In this document: one piece after another, positions 1 through 9,726 of the stretch
How the letters are laid out: every line of letters begins with the position of its first letter
Numbering within the stretch: position 1 is the first letter of the stretch
Origin: Flavobacteriales bacterium
GTDB lineage: Bacteria; Bacteroidota; Bacteroidia; Flavobacteriales_D; JAHECK01
DNA: 32,925 bases
NCBI GenBank assembly: GCA_030591505.1
Contig: JAUVAY010000014.1
Coordinates: 1 to 32,925 of the forward strand
Reading direction: 5' to 3'
Made by a program: the position numbers and the translations under genes
Notes under the pieces: generated by a model
The model's database searches: none
Seen by the model: the letters and a program-made list of their open reading frames with translations, nothing else
What the model was told of the DNA's origin: nothing

Positions 1-98
1 AAGTGAATGTTTCGAATCTTGAGAATGGTGTGTATACTTTCGGTCTTCGTTACGAAGATGGAAACGTAAGTAACTTTAATGTAGTTATTGCGAAATAA
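1..98 (+). CDS. C-terminal tail of a T9SS type A cargo protein (partial)
   Basis: An open frame enters from the left edge and stops at TAA 96-98. The 31 complete codons read as a short beta-rich tail (NLENGVYTFGLRYEDG, then NFNVVIAK). The pattern of a G-x-Y turn, a strand, a glycine turn, and a final strand ending in lysine is the typical end of the Por secretion system (type A) sorting domain. This tail directs outer-membrane translocation by the type IX system and is then cleaved. The catalytic or adhesive part of the protein lies outside the window, so its function cannot be said. A terminator hairpin follows 22 bases after the stop. Confidence 0.7.
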   Translation, partial: VNVSNLENGVYTFGLRYEDGNVSNFNVVIAK

Positions 99-120
99 TT
101 CATTCTTTACTACTTTATTT

Positions 121-167
121 AAAGCCGACCCAAATCCCGATATCTATCGGGACGGGACGGCTTTTTT
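121..167 (+). terminator. Intrinsic terminator after the T9SS cargo gene
   Basis: An imperfect inverted repeat pairs AAGCCG (122-127) with CGGCTT (158-163), has an inner CCC/GGG pair, and a core CCCGATATCTATCGGG (136-151). It runs into a T-rich tract (162-167). It lies just downstream of the stop codon of the preceding gene. The core is nearly identical to the one in the palindrome at 13570-13611. Confidence 0.75.
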
Positions 168-378
168 ATTGCCTTTTATCGCGGAATTCAAAAAATCCCA
201 AGTACAAAACCCTTTATTATTTTGATATTAATAGCTTTATAATCAGTGTTAATAGGGTTTGGAGTGAATTAAATTTTGTATCATTGAAAGCATCTTAGTA
301 CCTAAACCACCGTCTAAGACTTGCTGATTTTTATTTGATAGTATAATCCTTGTTTTCAGGGGTTTATTGGAAGTTGTT
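168..378. other. Intergenic leader ahead of the giant surface-protein gene
   Basis: AT-rich non-coding stretch between the terminator and the ATG at 379. I see no RNA gene or conserved structure. TATTTG- and TAATCCTTG-like strings (about 330-355) sit where a promoter for the downstream gene should be, but none matches TAnnTTTG exactly, so no promoter is called. Confidence 0.4.
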
Positions 379-3300
379 ATGAGGGGATTGTTAACTGCAA
401 TAATTCTATTATGGAATCTTTGTCTTCCATTGTTTGTAACTGGTCAAGACCTTAACGGGCAAATACTGTCATTATCACAACCAGGTTGTAGTCCTCCCTT
501 TACTGGCGAAGTTTCAGTTTTAGGAATTGATGGAGTTCCTCCTTATTTATATACGCTCGACGCGTCCATCATTCAAACTAATGGGAGTTTTTCAAACTTA
601 ATTTTAGGAGATCATTCTATCGTAATAAAGGATAACCTTGGTAGTACTTATACTTTATTCTTTACAATAGAGATAAATAATCAATTGGAGATCTCTGTTT
701 TTGATTTGTCTCACGTAAGCTGTGCCGGTGAGTCAATAGGAGAAATCTCAGTTGTTGCATTCTCTGGTGTTTCTCCTTTTTCATTCTCTATAGATGGAGG
801 TGCAAACTTTCAATCGAATGGTGATTTCACTAATCTTTCCGATGGAATATATCAAATAATAGGGCAAGATGCTTCGGGTTGTTTAGATACTGTTTCTGCA
901 GAAATAGTGGCGTTGTCTCAAATTAATCTTCTAGCGATCAATCAAGAAAACGTTGATTGTTTTGATGGAAGTAATGCCAGTATTCAACTGATTGGAGAAT
1001 TTGGTTCTTCACCTTACCAGTATTCTATGGATGGAGTAAACTTCCAATCAAGTGAGTTTTTTACAAATATTGATGCTGGAGATCATCAGTTTTGGGTAGA
1101 AGATATTAGTGCTTGTTCCGACAGTATAAGTTTAAATTTTACGCAACCTGATTCTGTAAGCGTAGAAAATCTATCAATCATAAACAATAGCTGTTTTAAT
1201 GGAAATGATGGTGAATTTACCTTTGATGTAAGTGGTGGGACAGCCCCCTATTTTTATCAGCTTAACGGCGGACTTGAAAACAACACTCCCCATTTCTCCG
1301 GATTAAGTGCAGGGAACTATGAATTGATAATTAATGATAATAGTTCATGCAGTTATTCCTATGAACTTGTCATTGATGAGCCCGATAGCCTGATTTTTAC
1401 TATTGTAAACTCGAATAGTCCACTTTGTTATGGTGAAAGTAATGGGAGTATTGAGTTTTCTTGTGTTGGTGGAATTTTTCCTTATGAGTATGCCATTGAC
1501 GGGAATGCATGGCAAGATTCTGCTCTCTTTACAACTTTGAGTGCTGGTGTGCACTCGCTACAGGTTAGAGATCAAAATGCGTGTACAAGTTCTTTTGAAT
1601 ATGAACTTTTTGATCAAATTGAACTCAATTTATCCCTAGTAACTCAAGTAAATGTATTTTGTAATATTTCTACAAATGGATCTATAGAAGTTCTTGCTTC
1701 AGGAGGTTTTGGATCTTACAGTTATTCGCTTAATAGTGAAGCATTTCAACCTTTACCCCAGTTTACTGGTTTAAGTTCTGGCCTATACACAATTGAAGTA
1801 ATGGATGATAATTCATGTGTAACAAGTTTAGATATCGAAATTACTGAAATTAATAACCTTCAGATTGATGATGTTCAAGTTGTAGATGCAGTATGTGGGA
1901 TTGCTCCTGAAGGACAAATTACCATACTAGCATCTGGCGGAGTAATACCTTATCAATATTCTATTGATGGTGGAGCACTTCAAGCATCCAATCTGTTTCT
2001 TAATGTAACCCCAGGCATTCACACTATTGAATTATCTACGAGTGACGGCTGTAGTGTTAGTACAAATGGCACTCTTTTGTCAATTTCAAATATTGGAATC
2101 TCTGTACTTGATCTAATTGAGCCTACTTGTAACGGAAGCAATGATGGATCGATTGACCTTATTGCTACAGGAGGAAGCGCTCCTTTCGAGTACTCCATCG
2201 ATTTTGGTATAAATTGGCAAGTAAATGGAAATTTCGCTGGACTTACCGATTCAACTTATCTCATAAGTATTCAAGATCAATTTTTATGTTCATTTGACAC
2301 ACTTATAACCTTTACAGAACAAAGTAATTTATTGATCGACCTGCTTTCCATAAGTGCGTTGATCTGTCCTGGTTCAAATGTTGGTTCAATCGAATTAAAT
2401 GGTATTAATGGAACAGCTCCAAGCACTTATTCAAGCGATGGAATAAATTTTAATTCAACTACACTGTATTCAGGATTGAACACAGGTGATCATTCATTTT
2501 GGTTCCAGGATGGAATGGGTTGCATTACGGATACAGTATTTACCATCGATGCCTTTGAAACACCTTCTCTCGTTACAGACTCCCTTTTAGCACCTACATG
2601 TAGTGGGATGAATGATGGTGTAATTCAGGTAAGTCCAGGTGGGAGTGCAACACCTTATCAATATGCCTTTGATGGAGGGGCTTTTCAAGCATCTTCTTAT
2701 TTCAATAATTTATTAGCCGGGACCTATACAATCGTTGCAGAGGATTATAATCTCTGTCAAACAAGTGTGGATTATACCCTTGTTGATGTTCCTGTATTTC
2801 AAGTTAGCATTGATTCTGTAAATGATATTCTTTGCAAAGGGGGAGAAGAGGGGGAGATCTTTTATAGTTTTCTTGGTGGTCAAGCTCCTTATTATGTAAG
2901 CATTAACAGTGGAAGTTGGCAAGCTGCATCAAGTTCTACGGGTACATTGTTTGCAGGCACCTATAATTTATCGTTTAAAGATGAAAACGGTTGCATCCTT
3001 TCATTAATTGAAACCATTGATGAGCCGCTACTTGATCTTGTATCGGAAATTTTATCCGTTGTAAATGTTAATTGTGTTTCAGATAGTAATGGTTCTGTTT
3101 TTGGGTTTGCAAGTGGGGGGACTTTCCCCTACGAGTTTTCGATTGACGCCATTAACTATCAAGGCTCAGGGAGTTTTGCTAATTTATGGACAGGTAATTA
3201 TACTTTGTATGTTAAAGATGGTAATGGATGTATAAGCAATGAAGATTTTTCAATTTTATCGACTTCATCTGTAAGTGCAGTTTGGGCTTCTGTGATACTA

Positions 3301-6300
3301 CCAACTTGTGAAACAGCTACAAATGGTTTTTTAAGCGTTGCAGTATTTAATGGAGCTGATCCCTACTCTTTTCAACTTAACAATGGTCCCTCACAATTAG
3401 GAGGTTCGTTTTCTAATTTGGGAGAAGATTATTACGTGGTCAGGGTAACCGATACTCTTGGTTGTGAGGTTACAATTGATACTACCTTGATTAGCAATGC
3501 AACATTGGAAATTGCTGTTGACTCAGTAATTAATATTACCTGCATGGCTGATTCTTCAGGGGAGATCTTCCTAAATGCAAGCGGAGGGATTCCAACTTAC
3601 TCTTTTTTTATTGATGGTAACCCTCTGATAGGAAATAGCAGTAATGGTTTTACAAGTGGGATCTATCAATCGTGGGTTGTTGATGCCGTTGGATGTTCAG
3701 ATTCTATTGAAGTAGCGGTTCAACAAGAGAGTTTATTACAAGGGTCTATATACTCCCAGCAAAATATAATATGTAATAATGGTGATTTAGGGAGTGTTAC
3801 AGTAAATGGAATTACAGGATCCAGTCCTTACTTTTATTCTTTTGAAGGAGGAGCATTTGATAGTATAAATACCTTTAGCGACCTGGAAGAAGGGAATTAT
3901 ACCGTAATAATTCAGGACGCTACCAATTGTGAAGCGCAAGTTGATGTTTCGATTGAAATGCTAACGCAAATCGATCTTCAGGTTCAATATACGATCGAAC
4001 CCTCATGCAATGCACTCGATGACGCTATTGCATCTTTTGAAGTCAACGGAGGAATAGGACCTTACCTTTATTCACTTGATCTTTCTGGACTGTCAATAGT
4101 TTCTCAGTATAACGACCTTTATGCTGGACCTCACACGGTGTATGCAGAGGATAGTCAGGGATGCAACGATTCTATTAGTTTTACTATAGATGAGCCTCTC
4201 GCGATTGATATGATTTTCGATTCTATTGGATTAGCAAGTTGCTTTGGGAATAATGATGCTTTTATTGCTATATCATCGATCAATAGTGCAGGAGCTCCTT
4301 CCTATAACTTATTACCCAATGATATAACCAATAGCAGTGGTTTATTCACGGATTTAACTGATGGGATTTACACTTTAAATGTGATCGATCAAAATCAATG
4401 TACTAAGGATTCGATAGTTGAAATAGTTTCTCCGTCCCTAATGGACTTGAGTATTAGCATTGTCAATTCCTTAGACTGTTATGGAGATAATAATGCTATT
4501 ATTGATGTTATCGTTAATGGTGGAACAGCCCCGTTTGAGTATTTAATTGACTCTGTAAGTAATGGAAATAATAGCTTTATAAATAACCTGTCTTTTGGAG
4601 AGTATACTGTACAAGTTATTGATCAGAATAACTGTATTGATATTGAAACCTTTAGTATTGACCAACCCGATAGTATCTCGATCAATAACATTCAGATCAA
4701 TGATATTAGTTGTTTTGCTGCAGATGATGGCCTGGCCTTTATCAACGCCTCAGGTGGAAGCGGAGAATTAAATTATCTGCTGAATACAGGGGTTAATAGC
4801 GCTAATGGCTTGTTTATAGACTTATTACCAGGTGATTATTCATTGCAAATTATGGATTCACTTGCCTGTAATGTTCAGTATGAATTTTCTATTATCGAAC
4901 CTGAATTATTGATGATTGATACAGTGCTAACTCAAAATTTAACATGTTTTGGAGATTCAAGTGGTAGCTTTATTGTGTCAGTAAGTGGTGGAAGCCCTGG
5001 TTATACCTTCGATAATCTTGTTTTAGGAACTAATAATGATGGTGTATATAATAATGTTAATATGGGAGCTTATTATATCAATGTAATTGACCAAAATAGC
5101 TGTAGTGCTACTCAGGTTATTTCTATTACTGAACCTGACCTTCTTTCTCTTGTTACCCAAGCGGTAGTTCCACCTTTATGTTATAACGACTCCTCAGCAA
5201 CAGTTCTTTTACAGGCCACTGGAGGGAACGGTAATTCCATGTATGGATTAAGCTTAGATGACCTCGGTTTTGGATCTGTGTTTCAGAACCTTTATCCGGG
5301 TATGACCTCGTTTTATGTTGCGGATAGCCTCGGTTGTAGTGATTCTGTAGATGTTTATATACCAAATAGCGATTCTTTGTCATTTGATGTTGCAATTCAA
5401 AGTGTAACATGCTATGGAGATAGTGATGGTATTGTTCAACTTATTGGAGAAGGAGGAAGTCAAGGTTATAGCTATTCAATGGATCAAAACTCATGGTTTG
5501 ATGAGGGAACATTTATTGATTTACCAGCAAACGATCATCTATTTTACTTAATGGACTCTAATGGTTGTATAAAAGACACAATTATTTCTCTTACACAACC
5601 CGACACCTTAATAGCAGAGATCCCATCCATTTATCCAGTTACATGCTCTGATCAAAATAGTGGAGTTATAAATGTATCGATTAGTGGTGGTACTGAACCT
5701 TTTGAAAGTACATTGAATACTAATTCCTTAAGTGGATCTACTGTTTCGTTTGAAGGCTTGTCTGTTGGAAGCTATCAAATTTTTATATCAGATGTTAATG
5801 GATGTGAAACACTGCTTGATACGGTTTTAGCAGAAGTAGAAAATGTGAGTGCCTCTATCGATTCTTCCTCATTAGATTGTTTCGGTGATAATAATGGGGT
5901 AGCTACTGTTAGTTATTCGGGTGGTTCAGGAGCCTATTTGTTTTTATGGAATAATTCAACGGAAGATGAATCTGCCACTACGCAAGCAAACCTTGTGGCA
6001 GACGTTTCCTATACTGTTACTGTATATGATAGCCTTGATCTTAATTGCTATACAACAGCTGAAGTTATATTGACACAACCTGAACAAATTGAATTTGAAC
6101 TCTATCCTTATTCTTCCTCTTGTGATCCTAATGAGATCTCTGTTAATATTGAATTGATTTCCGGTGGGGTTGAACCATTTCTTTTTTCAATAAATGATGA
6201 ACAGCCTGTCGAATCAAGTATTTTTTCTAATTTAACTACTGTTTCAACTCAATTTATAGTTGTCGATTCAGATGGATGTGATGAAAATGAATGGTTGACT

Positions 6301-6885
6301 CCCGAGAATCCAAATGTGATCGAAGCTTATTTTGATGTAAGTGATGATGTAGTTCCATTGGGTGAAAGTGAAGTGCTGTTCACCGACCTAAGTGGAAATT
6401 CAAGTCATCTTGAATGGAATTTTGGAGATGGTGTTGTTGTTAGTGCGAATGCAGGTGAAATGGCGATTGGAGACAATACTGTGGGACCGATCTTAGAACC
6501 AGAACATAGCTATATGAGTTTTGGTGAGTTTACTGCTCAACTCAATGTTTCAAGCGAGTTTGGATGTGAAGATTCTTATGAGAGATTAATTATAGTTGAA
6601 GAGGATCATAGAGTGTATGTCCCAAATTCTTTTTCACCTAATAATGATGGGGTTAATGATTTATTTGAAGTTAAAGGAAGCACCATAGCATCCTATGGTT
6701 TTTCAATGAGAATTTTTGATAGAAGTGGAAACGTGATATTTGAAAGCTTTGATATTAATATTGGATGGGACGGAACAGGGAAAAACGGCGTACTTTTACG
6801 ACCGGATGTTTATGTGTATATGATCTCATATAATTCAGGAGATAAATTTTTTGAAAAGAATGGGTCACTTACCTTACTTCGTTAA
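379..6885 (+). CDS. Giant SprB-repeat protein with PKD and T9SS type B sorting domain
   Basis: Secreted cell-surface protein of 2,168 residues. The ATG at 379 is preferred over the in-frame TTG at 367 because it directly begins a signal peptide (MRGLLTAIILLWNLCLPLF, cleavage near VTGQ). The body is about 25 tandem units of roughly 78 residues. Each opens with Cys and an acidic or Gly-rich turn (such as CNGSNDGSI), then a GG-x-x-PY-x-YSID strand, an F-x-NL-x-x-G-x-Y turn, and a second Cys near D-x-x-GC: the SprB repeat of gliding adhesins. A PKD-like domain follows (WNFGDG, HSY, about residues 1980-2078). The last 90 residues are the gliding-motility-associated C-terminal domain (VPNSFSPNNDGVNDLF, WDG, PDVYVYMI), the type B signal for T9SS export. 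The family suggests a surface adhesin or filament. No SprF/PorP-type partner lies next to it. The exact role is unknown. Confidence 0.92.
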   Translation: MRGLLTAIILLWNLCLPLFVTGQDLNGQILSLSQPGCSPPFTGEVSVLGIDGVPPYLYTLDASIIQTNGSFSNLILGDHSIVIKDNLGSTYTLFFTIEINNQLEISVFDLSHVSCAGESIGEISVVAFSGVSPFSFSIDGGANFQSNGDFTNLSDGIYQIIGQDASGCLDTVSAEIVALSQINLLAINQENVDCFDGSNASIQLIGEFGSSPYQYSMDGVNFQSSEFFTNIDAGDHQFWVEDISACSDSISLNFTQPDSVSVENLSIINNSCFNGNDGEFTFDVSGGTAPYFYQLNGGLENNTPHFSGLSAGNYELIINDNSSCSYSYELVIDEPDSLIFTIVNSNSPLCYGESNGSIEFSCVGGIFPYEYAIDGNAWQDSALFTTLSAGVHSLQVRDQNACTSSFEYELFDQIELNLSLVTQVNVFCNISTNGSIEVLASGGFGSYSYSLNSEAFQPLPQFTGLSSGLYTIEVMDDNSCVTSLDIEITEINNLQIDDVQVVDAVCGIAPEGQITILASGGVIPYQYSIDGGALQASNLFLNVTPGIHTIELSTSDGCSVSTNGTLLSISNIGISVLDLIEPTCNGSNDGSIDLIATGGSAPFEYSIDFGINWQVNGNFAGLTDSTYLISIQDQFLCSFDTLITFTEQSNLLIDLLSISALICPGSNVGSIELNGINGTAPSTYSSDGINFNSTTLYSGLNTGDHSFWFQDGMGCITDTVFTIDAFETPSLVTDSLLAPTCSGMNDGVIQVSPGGSATPYQYAFDGGAFQASSYFNNLLAGTYTIVAEDYNLCQTSVDYTLVDVPVFQVSIDSVNDILCKGGEEGEIFYSFLGGQAPYYVSINSGSWQAASSSTGTLFAGTYNLSFKDENGCILSLIETIDEPLLDLVSEILSVVNVNCVSDSNGSVFGFASGGTFPYEFSIDAINYQGSGSFANLWTGNYTLYVKDGNGCISNEDFSILSTSSVSAVWASVILPTCETATNGFLSVAVFNGADPYSFQLNNGPSQLGGSFSNLGEDYYVVRVTDTLGCEVTIDTTLISNATLEIAVDSVINITCMADSSGEIFLNASGGIPTYSFFIDGNPLIGNSSNGFTSGIYQSWVVDAVGCSDSIEVAVQQESLLQGSIYSQQNIICNNGDLGSVTVNGITGSSPYFYSFEGGAFDSINTFSDLEEGNYTVIIQDATNCEAQVDVSIEMLTQIDLQVQYTIEPSCNALDDAIASFEVNGGIGPYLYSLDLSGLSIVSQYNDLYAGPHTVYAEDSQGCNDSISFTIDEPLAIDMIFDSIGLASCFGNNDAFIAISSINSAGAPSYNLLPNDITNSSGLFTDLTDGIYTLNVIDQNQCTKDSIVEIVSPSLMDLSISIVNSLDCYGDNNAIIDVIVNGGTAPFEYLIDSVSNGNNSFINNLSFGEYTVQVIDQNNCIDIETFSIDQPDSISINNIQINDISCFAADDGLAFINASGGSGELNYLLNTGVNSANGLFIDLLPGDYSLQIMDSLACNVQYEFSIIEPELLMIDTVLTQNLTCFGDSSGSFIVSVSGGSPGYTFDNLVLGTNNDGVYNNVNMGAYYINVIDQNSCSATQVISITEPDLLSLVTQAVVPPLCYNDSSATVLLQATGGNGNSMYGLSLDDLGFGSVFQNLYPGMTSFYVADSLGCSDSVDVYIPNSDSLSFDVAIQSVTCYGDSDGIVQLIGEGGSQGYSYSMDQNSWFDEGTFIDLPANDHLFYLMDSNGCIKDTIISLTQPDTLIAEIPSIYPVTCSDQNSGVINVSISGGTEPFESTLNTNSLSGSTVSFEGLSVGSYQIFISDVNGCETLLDTVLAEVENVSASIDSSSLDCFGDNNGVATVSYSGGSGAYLFLWNNSTEDESATTQANLVADVSYTVTVYDSLDLNCYTTAEVILTQPEQIEFELYPYSSSCDPNEISVNIELISGGVEPFLFSINDEQPVESSIFSNLTTVSTQFIVVDSDGCDENEWLTPENPNVIEAYFDVSDDVVPLGESEVLFTDLSGNSSHLEWNFGDGVVVSANAGEMAIGDNTVGPILEPEHSYMSFGEFTAQLNVSSEFGCEDSYERLIIVEEDHRVYVPNSFSPNNDGVNDLFEVKGSTIASYGFSMRIFDRSGNVIFESFDINIGWDGTGKNGVLLRPDVYVYMISYNSGDKFFEKNGSLTLLR

Positions 6886-6903
6886 TTAAATTAGAAAAGG
6901 AAT

Positions 6904-7989
6904 ATGCCTGTTCATGATTTGCATATAGAAGACCCCATTGATGGTAAAGACGGAAGCTTGAAAAAAAAGCCTAGTTATCCCGTTACAAAAGAGCTACATA
7001 TTTACCTTAAGGAATACTTGAGAGAACAAGAACTGCCTCTTCAATACGAAGACCTTCTTAGATACGATATGTCCTTTCCTTTGCTTGATGGTGATGGCAA
7101 TGATACACTTTGGATGATCGTTTCCTATTCGCCCAGTGACCAGGAGGATATTTATAAGGGATTGCTAAAAGTATATGTTATGCTGGCGTCTGATGGGAAT
7201 ATGGATCAGCTAAAACATCTGTCTGTAGATCGTGTAGACTATTGTCTATTCGGTAATTCAAATCCTTTTCGGATCAAGATCAGAAATACAGTAAACGATA
7301 ATTACGACTATTACTATATCAAACAAGCGGATGCGTCCAGGATTTATGGTCTTGAACTAGAACACATCGTTTCGCCAAATAAGATTAATTATTTTGTATA
7401 TAAAAACACCCTGATTGAAGAGCATATCATGGGTATACCAGGAGATGTATTTATTAAAAATGACCTTCTGAATAATCATCATAATAAAGTGCGACTAGCA
7501 AAGGAATTTGTAAAGTTCAATGAACGGTGTTTTCTACGATTATTAGGCGATATGCGTTCCTATAATTTTGTAATTGATATGACGCCTGATTTTGATCAGA
7601 TCCAATACAGAATTAGAACTATCGATTTTGATCAACAATCCTATGAAGGAAAATACAGGTTTTATTTCCCGCAATTCTTTACTGAAAATTATAGCTATGT
7701 GAAGTTGTCTTTAGATTTTCTGACTACAGAATCTATTCGGCAATACCAAGCCGAAGAAAGAGCCCTGATCGCTAAACGAATATCATTATCTATTTACCAA
7801 TACAAGAGATTATTAAAAGTGATGGAAAATGATGCGATTACGACGCCTGAGAAAGGAGAACAACTAGCTGCAGAATTGGCAAGATTTCATAAGAATGATG
7901 TGTTTCTTAAGTGTAAAACAATGGGGTGTTTGGTAAGAGAAAATTTGAATTTAATGCTGAACTTAAATGTTGATTTAAACTCCTTATAA
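6904..7989 (+). CDS. Unnamed protein with kinase/phosphotransferase-like residues
   Basis: A 361-residue soluble protein with no signal peptide or membrane segment. I do not recognise a named family. The middle looks like a protein-kinase/APH/RIO-type fold: a strand with Lys (YYYIKQ, K140) followed by an acidic helix (LELE, 150-153); a hinge-like stretch (LIEEHIMGIPGD, 170-181); a catalytic-loop-like LLGDMRSYNFVID with D216 and N221 in the D-x4-N spacing; and a metal-binding-like TIDFDQ (D241). About 120 N-terminal residues and 100 C-terminal helical residues flank it. It starts 18 bases after the SprB-repeat gene and ends 9 bases before a thioredoxin-like gene, so the three could be one transcript. 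The kinase-like fold is inferred from a few residues. A non-catalytic fold of similar shape is possible. Confidence 0.6.
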   Translation: MPVHDLHIEDPIDGKDGSLKKKPSYPVTKELHIYLKEYLREQELPLQYEDLLRYDMSFPLLDGDGNDTLWMIVSYSPSDQEDIYKGLLKVYVMLASDGNMDQLKHLSVDRVDYCLFGNSNPFRIKIRNTVNDNYDYYYIKQADASRIYGLELEHIVSPNKINYFVYKNTLIEEHIMGIPGDVFIKNDLLNNHHNKVRLAKEFVKFNERCFLRLLGDMRSYNFVIDMTPDFDQIQYRIRTIDFDQQSYEGKYRFYFPQFFTENYSYVKLSLDFLTTESIRQYQAEERALIAKRISLSIYQYKRLLKVMENDAITTPEKGEQLAAELARFHKNDVFLKCKTMGCLVRENLNLMLNLNVDLNSL

Positions 7990-7998
7990 AATTGAATA

Positions 7999-8328
7999 AT
8001 GGCAAATGACAATGTTGTAGTGAAACTGGAGAGTAAAGAAGAGTATGAAAACTACCTTTCTAATGAAGAGTTGACCGCTGTATATTATTCAAGTGAAAAT
8101 TGTGGTGTTTGTCAAAGTATGAAACCTAGAGTAGTGGATATTGCAGAAACAAATGGACTTCCTATTCGTGAAATATCAATAAACGATTTACGAGAAATTG
8201 CAGCACAGCAATTAATACTAAAATCACCCACTATTGTTATTTATGATAGAGGTCGTGAGATTCTTAGAAGCAGTGGATTCATTGATCTTAATCGTTTGAA
8301 TGAACAAATAGGAAGAATGATTTCTTAG
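7999..8328 (+). CDS. Small thioredoxin-like protein with CGVC active site
   Basis: A 109-residue cytoplasmic protein with a single thioredoxin fold. The redox motif is YYSSENCGVCQSMKP (C35 and C38), in place of the usual WCGPC. The cis-proline loop is KSPTIVIYDRGRE, followed by a last strand and helix that end the fold. There is no signal peptide, so it probably acts in the cytoplasm as a thiol-disulfide reductase or a bacilliredoxin-like factor. The loss of the active-site Trp and Pro points to a specialised partner rather than general thioredoxin duty. It begins 9 bases after the kinase-like gene, which suggests co-expression. The fold call is firm; the substrate is unknown. Confidence 0.82.
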   Translation: MANDNVVVKLESKEEYENYLSNEELTAVYYSSENCGVCQSMKPRVVDIAETNGLPIREISINDLREIAAQQLILKSPTIVIYDRGREILRSSGFIDLNRLNEQIGRMIS

Positions 8329-8431
8329 AATAGAGGGAAATAATCTGTGTCAATCTGTGGTGAACATAGAGTAATTAAAAATAAGAGATAAGTTGATTCA
8401 CAAAAAATATCATTTTCATAATATTATACAG

Positions 8432-8439
8432 TAATTTTG
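8432..8439 (+). promoter_or_regulatory. Likely -7 box of the mnmA promoter
   Basis: TAATTTTG matches the Bacteroidota -7 consensus TAnnTTTG and ends 10 bases before the mnmA ATG, implying a very short leader. No TTG occurs at the expected -33 spacing. Confidence 0.5.
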
Positions 8440-8449
8440 CCTTATAGAA

Positions 8450-9637
8450 ATGAAACGAGTCGTAGTAGGATTATCAGGTGGAGTAGATTCTTCAGTAGCT
8501 GCTTATTTGTTGAAAGAACAAGGCTATGAAGTGATTGCTATGTTTATGAAAAACTGGCACGATACCTCTGTTACTATTTCTGACGAATGCCCATGGATAG
8601 ATGATAGCAATGATGCTATGCTAGTGGCTCAAAAATTAGGCATTCCTTTTCAAACGATCGATCTGAGCAAACAATATAAAGAACGCATTGTCGATTATAT
8701 GTTTGCAGAATATAAAGCAGGTAGAACACCTAACCCAGATGTATTGTGTAATCGAGAGATAAAGTTTGATGTATTTATGGATGCCGCGAAACAGCTAAAT
8801 GCTGATTACGTAGCAACAGGACATTATTGCCGTAAAGATTCAATCGAAAAAGACGGAAAAACAATTTATCGATTATTAGCCGGGAAGGATAAAAACAAAG
8901 ATCAGAGTTATTTCTTATGTCAACTTAATCAAAAACAATTGAGTAAAGCATTATTCCCAATTGGCGATATGGAGAAATCTGAAGTTAGGAAGGTTGCTTC
9001 AGAACTTGATCTTGTAACTGCCGACAAAAAGGATTCCCAGGGTCTCTGTTTTATAGGAAAAGTTAAGCTACCGGATTTCTTGCAACAGCAATTAAAGCCA
9101 AAACAAGGAAACATCGTAGAAATAGGACGTGATAATTTACTCTTTAACAAAGGCAATGGAGTAGAGGTGTCAGAAGAGCATAATTTAATGTCGATCACTG
9201 ATAAGTACCACTATGCTGAAGAGGAAGGTAAAATTGTTGGAACACATCAGGGAGCTCATTATTTTACAATAGGACAGCGTAAAGGTTTGAATGTTGGTGG
9301 AACTCCTAAGCCACTTTTTGTATTGGAAACAGACACGGATAATAATGTTATTTATACAGGCCAAGGAGGGGACCACCCTGGTTTAAACCGATTTGGATTA
9401 CGCGTCCTAAAAAAGGATGTTCATTGGCTGCGAAATGATCTGAAAATGGAAGTGGGTGAAAAACACGATTATTTAGCCCGTATTCGTTATCGTCAAGAAC
9501 TACAGAAGGCTCACTTAATAATGGGAGACGAGTATTTGTTTGTCATTTTTGAAGAGGAGCAAACAGGCATTGCATCTGGTCAATTTGTTGCTTGGTACGA
9601 TAATGATGAACTTATTGGTTCAGGAGTAATCCAGTAA
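8450..9637 (+). CDS. mnmA: tRNA-specific 2-thiouridylase MnmA
   Basis: Installs the 2-thio group on the wobble uridine of tRNA-Lys, -Glu and -Gln, using ATP and persulfide sulfur. The 395-residue protein starts with the PP-loop ATP-binding motif GLSGGVDSS (7-15). The two catalytic cysteines sit in [13 protein letters not shown] (C100) and [11 protein letters not shown] (C200). ATGHYCR (122-128), the [13 protein letters not shown] loop and the C-terminal beta-barrel complete the family pattern. It is longer than the usual 360-370 residues because of an insert around residues 225-265, which I recall as common in Bacteroidota versions. It has its own likely promoter box just upstream and appears to be monocistronic. 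Confidence 0.96.
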   Translation: MKRVVVGLSGGVDSSVAAYLLKEQGYEVIAMFMKNWHDTSVTISDECPWIDDSNDAMLVAQKLGIPFQTIDLSKQYKERIVDYMFAEYKAGRTPNPDVLCNREIKFDVFMDAAKQLNADYVATGHYCRKDSIEKDGKTIYRLLAGKDKNKDQSYFLCQLNQKQLSKALFPIGDMEKSEVRKVASELDLVTADKKDSQGLCFIGKVKLPDFLQQQLKPKQGNIVEIGRDNLLFNKGNGVEVSEEHNLMSITDKYHYAEEEGKIVGTHQGAHYFTIGQRKGLNVGGTPKPLFVLETDTDNNVIYTGQGGDHPGLNRFGLRVLKKDVHWLRNDLKMEVGEKHDYLARIRYRQELQKAHLIMGDEYLFVIFEEEQTGIASGQFVAWYDNDELIGSGVIQ

Positions 9638-9651
9638 AGCTTCAAACATAG

Positions 9652-9686
9652 TTGTGTTTAAAATCTTTAACACAATAGTTGTTTTT
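9652..9686 (+). terminator. Possible weak terminator after mnmA
   Basis: TTGTGTTTAAA (9652-9662) can pair with TTTAACACAA (9666-9675) with one bulged base, and a T-rich run follows (9682-9686). The stem is AT-rich and weak, so this is a tentative call. Confidence 0.3.
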
Positions 9687-9726
9687 GATATGACTTTCTA
9701 GCTATTTTCATTCAAAGGAATACAGA

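Noticed and set aside
5153-5410. Antisense open frame of 85 codons within the SprB-repeat gene
   Set aside because: Its sequence is low in hydrophobic order, has no recognisable domain, and mirrors a conserved repeat unit on the coding strand.
379-6885. Protein-level tandem repeats suggested a possible DNA repeat array or phase-variable locus
   Set aside because: The units are conserved only at scattered protein positions; the DNA of neighbouring units is diverged and there are no simple-sequence tracts that would slip.
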